Positions 1 through 4,048 of a stretch of 5,568 nucleotides of DNA are shown here, one piece after another. This stretch comes from an uncultured Campylobacter sp. GTDB taxonomy: Bacteria > Campylobacterota > Campylobacteria > Campylobacterales > Campylobacteraceae. Every line of letters begins with the position of its first letter. Position 1 is the first letter of the stretch. The notes under the pieces were generated by a model. That model saw only the letters and a program-made list of their open reading frames with translations, ran no database searches and was not told the origin of the DNA. The stretch lies in the NCBI RefSeq assembly GCF_937949835.1, contig NZ_CALEDC010000283.1, forward strand, positions 1-5,568, in the 5' to 3' direction. Position numbers and translations under genes: made by a program.

Positions 1-366
1 ATTATTCAGATCAAATATCACCTCGTCGCCGCCTACGGCAAAATTTCGCTTTACAAAGTGCATTTTTTCATTAAGCGGATAGCGGAAAACCACGATGTCG
101 CCGCGCTTTGGACCCTCGCCGCGGATGATATGCCCATCTCCGTCGCTATCAGGAGCCACCTGCCACTCTACAAACGGAATATGTGGGGTCGGGATGCCGT
201 AGCTAAATTTTTTAACGAATAAAAAATCGCCCTCCAAAAGCGTAGTGCGCATCGATCCGCTGGGAATCACGAAAGCTTGCGCCACAAAAAGAATGACGAA
301 TAAAACGACGATGACCGTCCCCGTCCAACTTGATAAAAAGTGATAAATTTTGCTTAGTATTTTCAT
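1..366 (-). CDS. lepB: Signal peptidase I, N-terminal 122 codons (runs off left edge)
   Basis: This is type I signal peptidase, the inner-membrane serine protease that removes signal peptides from Sec- and Tat-exported proteins on the periplasmic side. I translated the minus strand from the ATG at 366-364. Residues 16-34 form one hydrophobic membrane anchor (TGTVIVVLFVILFVAQAF). PSGSM at 35-39 follows, with the catalytic serine at S38, and then TLLEGDFLFVKKFSYG (box C-like). HFVKRNFAVGGD at 103-114 carries the general-base lysine K106, matching the KR...GD signature of the family. Both catalytic residues are present, so the visible part looks functional. The family's usual MxPTL is MRTTL here. 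The stop codon and C-terminal box E lie beyond position 1. The ATG follows the folD TAA with no spacer, so translation is probably coupled to folD. Only a weak purine-rich site (AAAGAG) inside the end of folD could serve as the ribosome site. Confidence 0.95.
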   Translation of the reverse strand, partial: MKILSKIYHFLSSWTGTVIVVLFVILFVAQAFVIPSGSMRTTLLEGDFLFVKKFSYGIPTPHIPFVEWQVAPDSDGDGHIIRGEGPKRGDIVVFRYPLNEKMHFVKRNFAVGGDEVIFDLNN

Positions 367-1224
367 TTAGGCTCTTTGTCTTAAGCGATTTTTCGCCGAT
401 TTTATCGTATTGCTCAAAAGCATCGCAATCGTCATCGGCCCCACGCCTCCGGGCACGGGCGTGATGAACGAGCACTTAGGCGCGACTGCTTCAAAATCGA
501 TGTCGCCTCTTAGCTTGCCGTCCTCGCCGCGATTGATCCCAACATCGATCACCACTGCACCCTCTTTTACCATATCTGCGCTCACAAAATGCGCCTTGCC
601 GACCGCGGCAACCAAAATGTCGGCGTCTGCGCAAAGCTGCTTTAAATCTTTCGTCTTGCTATGAGCGATAGTGACGGTGGCGTCGGCATTTAGCAGCAGG
701 CTTGCCATCGGCTTTCCGACGATATTGCTGCGACCCAGCACGACGGCATTTTTGCCCGCGATCTGCACGCCGTATTCCTCAAGCAGGCGCATCACACCAA
801 GCGGAGTGCAAGGCACAAAACCGTCCGCAAGCCCGCTAGTAAGCTTGCCTACGTTTATCGCACTAAATCCGTCCACATCCTTTTGCGGGCTTATTTTTTC
901 TAAAATTTTATTCGTATCAATGTGCCTTGGAAGTGGCAGCTGCACCAAGATGCCGTCGATGCTCTCATCCTCGTTTAAATTTTCTATCAGTTCTAAAAGC
1001 GCCGCCTCGCTCACATCGGAGTTCAAGCGGTGCGCTACGGAGCGGATCCCACAGGCGGCGCAGGCTTTTTCCTTGCTCGCGACATAGGTCTTGCTCGCCG
1101 CATCCTCGCCTACCAAAATCACCGCCAGCGCGGGCTCTACGCCCTTTGCGGCAAGATCCGAAGCGGCCGATTTGATCTCCTCTTTTACCTTCGCGCTTAT
1201 GCTTTTGCCGTCGATTAAAGTCAT
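367..1224 (-). CDS. folD: Bifunctional methylenetetrahydrofolate dehydrogenase/cyclohydrolase FolD
   Basis: FolD is a cytosolic enzyme. It oxidises 5,10-methylene-THF to 5,10-methenyl-THF using NADP and hydrolyses that to 10-formyl-THF, feeding purine synthesis and initiator-tRNA formylation. The 285-aa length is normal for the family. The N-terminal catalytic domain has TYVASKEKAC at 46-55 with Y47 and the catalytic lysine K51, GILVQLPLP at 91-99, and KDVDGF at 115-120 with D118. PCTPLGVMRLLEEYG at 138-152 leads into the Rossmann domain with GRSNIVGKPMASLL at 164-177 and AHSKT at 187-191. The C-terminal signature PVPGGVGPMT at 256-265 is intact. The start is ATG at 1224-1222, with AAAAAGG at 1237-1231 as ribosome site, six bases upstream. 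It is followed without a gap by lepB (stop TAA at 369-367, next ATG at 366-364). The folD-lepB order is also found in C. jejuni. Confidence 0.97.
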   Translation of the reverse strand: MTLIDGKSISAKVKEEIKSAASDLAAKGVEPALAVILVGEDAASKTYVASKEKACAACGIRSVAHRLNSDVSEAALLELIENLNEDESIDGILVQLPLPRHIDTNKILEKISPQKDVDGFSAINVGKLTSGLADGFVPCTPLGVMRLLEEYGVQIAGKNAVVLGRSNIVGKPMASLLLNADATVTIAHSKTKDLKQLCADADILVAAVGKAHFVSADMVKEGAVVIDVGINRGEDGKLRGDIDFEAVAPKCSFITPVPGGVGPMTIAMLLSNTIKSAKNRLRQRA

Positions 1225-1243
1225 TTAAAGCCTTTTTGAGAAA

Positions 1244-1260
1244 TAGGGAATGTTACCCTA
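1244..1260. promoter_or_regulatory. Short inverted repeat in the folD 5' region
   Basis: TAGGG (1244-1248) and CCCTA (1256-1260) form a perfect 5-bp inverted repeat around a 7-bp centre, 20-36 bp upstream of the folD ATG. It could be a protein-binding half-site pair or a small hairpin in the leader transcript. I recognise no regulator for it, and a 5-bp stem can arise by chance. Confidence 0.2.
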
Positions 1261-1372
1261 AAATTTATAAAATTTAGATTTATTTAGCGGGATTTATGGG
1301 AATTTGAAGGAATTTTAAAAAGAATTTCGTCCTGAATTTATGCCTGCTCAAATAAGCCTAAATTTTATCGTC

Positions 1373-1378
1373 ATTATA
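1373..1378 (-). promoter_or_regulatory. Candidate -10 box for folD-lepB
   Basis: The minus strand reads TATAAT at 1378-1373, a perfect sigma-70 -10 hexamer, about 150 bp upstream of the folD ATG. It is framed by CGTC (1369-1372) and GACG (1379-1382), so the box sits inside a small inverted repeat. No recognisable -35 is present, which is normal for Campylobacter housekeeping promoters. It would give a leader of roughly 140 nt containing the TAGGG/CCCTA repeat. A promoter closer to folD, in the AT-rich 1260-1290 stretch, is an alternative. Confidence 0.3.
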
Positions 1379-1384
1379 GACGAA

Positions 1385-1460
1385 TGGACGCCTTGTCGCC
1401 GCTACATTCAAGCTGCAACGCTGCTAAGGCTCGTATTGCAGGCTTGAGAGCTTTTGTCCA
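1385..1460. other. Hairpin-forming island in the spacer; possible structured RNA or dispersed repeat
   Basis: CAAGC-TGCAA (1409-1418) pairs with TTGCA-G-GCTTG (1436-1446). This gives ten base pairs with one bulged G, extendable by one A-T and one G-T pair to 1407-1448. An outer TGGAC (1385-1389) pairs with GTCCA (1456-1460). The island is visibly richer in GC than the AT-rich DNA just upstream of folD (1260-1370). No U-run follows on either strand, so it is not an ordinary intrinsic terminator. I see no credible protein here. It could be a structured RNA, a dispersed intergenic repeat, or coincidence. Confidence 0.3.
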
Positions 1461-1537
1461 CGAATGAGCAAAAACTACAATGTTTCCATTTTCTCGCCGT
1501 TAAACGTCTCGTATCGTCGCCCGCCGCGCAATATACG

Positions 1538-1675
1538 CTATGCGTAATAGTAGCCTGTATAATGGTGGCTCGGTGCCTTATTTTGCTCTGGCTCTGGGGT
1601 ATCTTGCGGTCCGCTCCTAGAGCAGCCGCATAGAAACAGCGCCGCGCACAGAAACAAAACGATCTTTTGCACCAT
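1538..1675 (-). CDS. Small lipoprotein, 45 aa, function unknown
   Basis: A short reading frame runs from ATG at 1675-1673 to TAG at 1540-1538. The product begins MVQK, followed by a hydrophobic stretch (residues 5-15, IVLFLCAALFL) and a lipobox LCGC at 15-18. It is therefore predicted to be lipidated at C18, leaving a mature peptide of only 28 residues that is Pro/Glu-rich (TPEPE at 26-30) and ends HHYTGYYYA. Serine at +2 would favour outer-membrane sorting by Lol if the E. coli rule holds here. AAGGA at 1683-1679 is a strong ribosome site. It is only 3 nt from the ATG but 6 nt from the next codon, GTG at 1672-1670, which is an alternative start. An AT-rich TATAAA at 1699-1694 could be its -10. 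I recognise no family. Tiny lipoproteins such as LptM share the short architecture, but the sequence gives no basis for naming it so. Confidence 0.6.
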   Translation of the reverse strand: MVQKIVLFLCAALFLCGCSRSGPQDTPEPEQNKAPSHHYTGYYYA

Positions 1676-2018
1676 ATATCCTTATTCAAAATTTTTATAA
1701 TTTTATCTTTGATTGGTTGCAAAATTTCATAAAATTTTTCAAAGCACTCATAAAAATTTTATCCCCTTTGAAATTTAAAATTTTGGCGAATTCTAACGAC
1801 ACAAATTTCGTCAAAATTTAGGCTTCGCGCAGCTTACAATCTCGCTAAAAAATTAAAATTCTGGCAACCCAAATCGTATTTAGTGCAATTTTACACGATG
1901 CGCGCCGTGCAAGAGATCGCGCAGCCTCCGCCCACGCACCGAAATACCGCGCAAAACACAACCGCGCCGCTCTGAAATTTTAAAATTTCGCCGAATTTTA
2001 AAGGCGCCGCGTTTAAAT
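1676..2018. other. Non-coding spacer downstream of the permease gene
   Basis: This 343-bp stretch separates the permease stop from the small lipoprotein gene. It is AT-rich at 1690-1860 and GC-richer at 1895-1970. It contains the AT palindrome at 1974-1989 and a short CGCC (1989-1992)/GGCG (2003-2006) inverted repeat just past the permease stop. That repeat could act as a weak terminator, but no T-run of useful length follows. I see no supported gene in it. Confidence 0.5.
1968..1989. repeat. Dispersed AT palindrome, copy 1
   Basis: GAAATTTTAAAATTTC at 1974-1989 is a perfect 16-bp palindrome. Including the six flanking bases, the 22-bp block 1968-1989 matches 3785-3806 at 21 of 22 positions. 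It lies about 30 bp downstream of the permease stop codon. Confidence 0.6.
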
Positions 2019-3209
2019 CTACTCGTTGCGCAGTGTTTGCAGTACGTCGATCTGCGTAGCTTTTTTGGCCGGATACCACGACGATAGCGCTACGATAAAC
2101 ACCGCGCCGATTAAAATCATCGCCAAATCGCCTAGCGAGAGCTCCATCGGTAGCTTCGAGCTTCCGTAGACATCGGCCGGCAGATTTACGATGTCGAAGC
2201 TTCCGAGCAGCCACACGCCGAATAAGCCCAAAATGAGCCCGAATATGATGCCGCCGCCGCCGATCGTGGCTCCGAGCGCGAAAAAGGTCCTTTTGACCTC
2301 TTTTTTGCTGGCACCCAGGCTAAGTAAAAGCGCGATCTCTTGGCGACGGTTCATCACGGTCATCAGAAGCGAACTTACGATATTTAGGCTTGCGACTAGG
2401 ATTATTAGCATCAGCACGATGAAAAGCGCGCGCTTTTCAAGCGCAAGGGCGCTGAAAAAATTACCGTTTTGCTGCCACCAGCCCACGGCGTTAGTGCCGC
2501 TAGGAAGGCTTTTTTTGATGCGCTCCAGGTCTTTAAACGGATCGTTTGAAAAAACATGCACGCCGTCGAATGTCCCCTCGTCGTAGCCCAAAATTTTGGC
2601 TAGATCGCTCGCGTCCGCGTAGGAATACGCCTTGTCGTAGGCGATCAGCCCCGAGCTAAAATCCGCGCGCACGTCAAAGCGCTTCATCTTAGGAATCAGC
2701 GCAAAGCCGCCCGGATCGCTTTTTGTAAAGATCATCGTGATCTTACTGCCATCATCCAGCATAAATTCGTCCTTGATCCCGCGCCCTATCATGATGCCGT
2801 AGTCCGTTAGATTGGCGTCTTTGGCGCCTGCTGCGACGACTGAATTGATGCGCTTTTCATCGTTTAAATTTACGCCGAAAATCAGCCCACCCTCGAGCTT
2901 CTCGCCGCTTTTGGCGATGACTTGCGAGCTGATGTAGGGGCTAAAGATCAGATCGGGGAAGTCCGCTCGCAGCTCCTCCACGTCGTCTTTTGAAATGCCG
3001 CCGCGAAAATGGCTGTGGATCGTGATCGGGTAGTTCATCGTAAAGAGCTTGCGCTCGAATTCTTTATCAAAGCCGTTCATTATCGCCATTGCGACGATGA
3101 GCACCGTAAGCCCCACGCCGACGCCCAAGAACGCAAGCAGCGCCGAAAGCGTAATGAAGGGCTGAGAGCGGTCGAATCTGAGATATTTGAATAATAAATA
3201 CTTTACCAA
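2019..3209 (-). CDS. Lipoprotein-releasing ABC transporter permease, LolC/LolE type
   Basis: This is an integral inner-membrane subunit of the LolCDE-type ABC exporter, which uses LolD ATP hydrolysis to hand lipoproteins to LolA. From the TTG start the protein is 396 aa, close to the usual length. Four membrane segments are visible at about 17-44 (ITLSALLAFLGVGVGLTVLI), 261-288, 308-336 and 361-378. A large periplasmic domain lies between TM1 and TM2. This is the MacB/FtsX-like permease layout. NRRQEIALLLSLGASKKEV (287-305) is the cytoplasmic coupling helix that contacts LolD. The tail YPAKKATQIDVLQTLRNE is typical. Campylobacters carry a single permease of this type, so I do not choose between lolC, lolE and lolF. 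An in-frame GTG at 3233 would add eight residues but has no ribosome site; the TTG at 3209-3207 has AAGGA seven bases upstream. lolD and lolA are not in the window. Confidence 0.9.
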   Translation of the reverse strand: MVKYLLFKYLRFDRSQPFITLSALLAFLGVGVGLTVLIVAMAIMNGFDKEFERKLFTMNYPITIHSHFRGGISKDDVEELRADFPDLIFSPYISSQVIAKSGEKLEGGLIFGVNLNDEKRINSVVAAGAKDANLTDYGIMIGRGIKDEFMLDDGSKITMIFTKSDPGGFALIPKMKRFDVRADFSSGLIAYDKAYSYADASDLAKILGYDEGTFDGVHVFSNDPFKDLERIKKSLPSGTNAVGWWQQNGNFFSALALEKRALFIVLMLIILVASLNIVSSLLMTVMNRRQEIALLLSLGASKKEVKRTFFALGATIGGGGIIFGLILGLFGVWLLGSFDIVNLPADVYGSSKLPMELSLGDLAMILIGAVFIVALSSWYPAKKATQIDVLQTLRNE

Positions 3210-3216
3210 AAAGCCG

Positions 3217-3221
3217 TCCTT
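3217..3221 (-). promoter_or_regulatory. Ribosome binding site that fixes the permease start at TTG
   Basis: AAGGA at 3221-3217 lies seven bases upstream of TTG (3209-3207), which opens a protein beginning (M)VKYLLFKYLRFD. The longer alternative, GTG at 3233-3231, has only AT-rich sequence upstream. The ATG overlapping it at 3235-3233 is followed at once by TGA. The TTG start is therefore preferred. Confidence 0.6.
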
Positions 3222-3250
3222 GTAAAATTTCACATAAAATTTAGCGCTAA

Positions 3251-3256
3251 ATTCTA
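3251..3256 (-). promoter_or_regulatory. Candidate -10 box for the permease gene
   Basis: The minus strand reads TAGAAT at 3256-3251, five of six bases matching TATAAT. AT-rich sequence with T-tracts lies upstream, as in Campylobacter promoters that lack a -35. Initiation near 3244 would leave a leader of about 35 nt to the TTG start. A promoter here is expected if the long spacer uncouples this gene from secA. Confidence 0.3.
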
Positions 3257-3277
3257 TGTTAAATTTTAAGTATTTTA

Positions 3278-3291
3278 GAATTTTAAAATTC
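3278..3291. repeat. Short AT palindrome
   Basis: GAATTTTAAAATTC is a perfect 14-bp palindrome, a shorter relative of the GAAATTTTAAAATTTC elements at 1974-1989 and 3791-3806. It lies upstream of the permease gene. Confidence 0.4.
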
Positions 3292-3302
3292 CAAAAACAG
3301 GC

Positions 3303-3355
3303 TTCACACCTTGGAATACTAAGTTTTAACTAATAGAATTTTACCTAGGTGTGAA
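3303..3355. repeat. 12-bp inverted repeat next to the CRISPR-like relic
   Basis: TTCACACCTTGG (3303-3314) and CCTAGGTGTGAA (3344-3355) are reverse complements at 11 of 12 positions, separated by 29 bp. The right arm ends one base before a plus-strand TATAAT, so the repeat could be an operator or a leader structure for a plus-strand transcript. It could also be the ends of a very small (53-bp) mobile remnant; I see no target duplication that would prove this. Confidence 0.5.
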
Positions 3356-3356
3356 C

Positions 3357-3362
3357 TATAAT
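3357..3362 (+). promoter_or_regulatory. Candidate -10 box reading into the CRISPR-like repeats
   Basis: A perfect TATAAT on the plus strand sits 18 bp before the first repeat copy (3381). It points the same way as the repeats, whose GAATTGAAAT end is downstream. Transcription would begin near 3369. No convincing -35 is seen, though the upstream bases are T-rich. The orientation fits a CRISPR-leader promoter, but TATAAT occurs easily in AT-rich spacers. Confidence 0.35.
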
Positions 3363-3380
3363 CTTAAACACTCTTGAAAT

Positions 3381-3467
3381 GTTTCAAATCCCAACGGGAT
3401 AGAATTGAAATTAAATTTAAAGATAGCGGAAAATGGGCTTTAACTCCCAACGGGATAGAATTCTACT
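3381..3467 (+). CRISPR. Orphan, degenerate CRISPR-like mini-array (two repeats, one spacer)
   Basis: Two units start at 3381 and 3437 and share TCCCAACGGGATAGAATT exactly (3389-3406 and 3445-3462). The first begins GTTTCAAA and ends GAATTGAAAT, a 31-bp unit. GTTT...ATTGAAA(N) ends are typical of repeats from type I-B and type III systems, whose crRNA 5' handle is ATTGAAAN. TCCC-AAC-GGGA gives the expected central hairpin. The second unit has six of nine matching bases before the core but has lost the GAAAT end, as terminal repeats often do. The intervening spacer is only about 25 nt, shorter than usual, which suggests erosion. No cas1, cas2 or effector gene is present. It could instead be an unrelated direct repeat. 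Confidence 0.45.
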
Positions 3468-3648
3468 CTATTGTTTCTTGCACTTTGCTTGATTGCTAGC
3501 CGGTTTCAAACCGCAGCGAGTTTTAAAAATTTAAAATCGCGCTACAATCTATTTTTATACACAAATAAAATTTACCCCGAGCGATATCGGATACGACAAA
3601 CCAAACAGACCTCTTTACCAAAACTTCGAAATTTTAAACCCAAATTCT

Positions 3649-3663
3649 AAATTTTAAAATTTC
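3649..3663. repeat. Dispersed AT palindrome, partial copy
   Basis: AAATTTTAAAATTTC is the GAAATTTTAAAATTTC element lacking its first G. AAATTTTAAAATTT remains a perfect 14-bp palindrome. Confidence 0.4.
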
Positions 3664-3784
3664 AAATACGCGCAGTGTCCTAGCCGCGTATTAAATTTAA
3701 GTATCACGCGCTGATCGGCTTGCGTTTTGCCGCACGGCACACCGAAACGGCGCTGCGAAAACAAGTAGCCAAAGGCACCAAGTG

Positions 3785-3809
3785 CGCTTTGAAATTTTAA
3801 AATTTCAAA
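3785..3809. repeat. Dispersed AT palindrome, copy 2 (22-bp perfect palindrome)
   Basis: 3788-3809 is a perfect 22-bp palindrome, with arms TTTGAAATTTT and AAAATTTCAAA. Together with CGC at 3785-3787 it matches 1968-1989 at 21 of 22 positions over 3785-3806. The shared flank suggests a related repeat element and not only convergent AT-richness. Confidence 0.6.
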
Positions 3810-3845
3810 ACTAAAATTCCGTCCCATCGCGCAGCTTTGCGCACC

Positions 3846-3922
3846 GTTCGCGCCGCCTCGCGAACAAGCTCTTTTAAAATTTCTGTCCGCGCCGCCTGGC
3901 GATAAAGCCTCTTTTAAAATTT
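3846..3922. repeat. Imperfect tandem duplication, unit about 39 bp
   Basis: 3846-3882 and 3885-3922 align at about 33 of 38 positions with one single-base gap. Both begin GTTCG/GTCCG then CGCCGCCT and end CTCTTTTAAAATTT. The sequence drift between units suggests an old duplication in non-coding DNA. Confidence 0.6.
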
Positions 3923-3943
3923 TATAACGCCTTTCGCCCTCGA

Positions 3944-4041
3944 CCGATCCGCTAAATACAAAAACAAAGCAAGATCCAAAAGCGCCGATCGCGTAATGCT
4001 CGCAATCGAAATCACCGATCGCGCGATATTTACGACCGATC
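3944..4041. repeat. Cluster of CCGATC motifs
   Basis: CCGATC occurs at 3944, 3985, 4015 and 4036. The middle two extend to CCGATCGCG, and CGATCG is self-complementary. The cluster lies just past the secA stop, where paired copies could form small hairpins. Spacing is irregular (41, 30 and 21 bp), so it is not a regular iteron array. Confidence 0.25.
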
Positions 4042-4048
4042 GTCGCGC

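Larger units (their letters stand above)
3468..4048. other. Repeat-rich non-coding spacer downstream of secA
   Basis: This 581-bp stretch lies between the CRISPR-like units and the secA stop. It holds a perfect CGGTTT-C-AAACCG hairpin at 3501-3513, AT palindromes at 3649-3663 and 3788-3809, a 39-bp tandem duplication at 3846-3922 and a cluster of CCGATC motifs at 3944-4041. Minus-strand reading frames are open through part of it but have no ribosome site or recognisable protein. I see no supported gene and no clear intrinsic terminator for secA. Confidence 0.5.

Noticed and set aside
212..475. An 87-codon minus-strand frame across the folD-lepB junction
   Set aside because: It overlaps two well-supported genes in a different frame.
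671..1087. A 138-codon plus-strand frame opposite folD, and similar plus-strand frames opposite secA and the permease
   Set aside because: They are antisense shadows of strongly conserved genes; their Ser/Pro/Arg-rich composition is typical of such shadows.
1558..1563. Plus-strand TATAAT within the 3' end of the small lipoprotein gene
   Set aside because: It reads antisense to the lipoprotein gene and no plus-strand feature follows.
1696..1701. Plus-strand TATAAT in the spacer
   Set aside because: It lies in a homopolymer-like AT tract with no plus-strand gene downstream; chance occurrence is likely.
1408..1722. A 104-codon minus-strand frame over the spacer between the permease gene and folD
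   Set aside because: Its translation is Cys/Arg-rich and resembles no family. The small lipoprotein in another frame over the same DNA has a ribosome site and lipobox and explains it better.
1899..1976. A 25-codon plus-strand frame starting MRAVQEIAQPPP
   Set aside because: Too short, with no ribosome site and no recognisable features.
1891..2214. A 107-codon minus-strand frame overlapping the permease C-terminus
   Set aside because: It overlaps the conserved permease tail and has no start signal. Its end simply reads through the AT palindrome at 1974-1989.
3498..3516. Possible tRNA T-arm (GGTTTCAAACC)
   Set aside because: The stem pairs as CGGTTT/AAACCG around a single base. That is not a 7-base T-loop, and no acceptor, D or anticodon arm is near.
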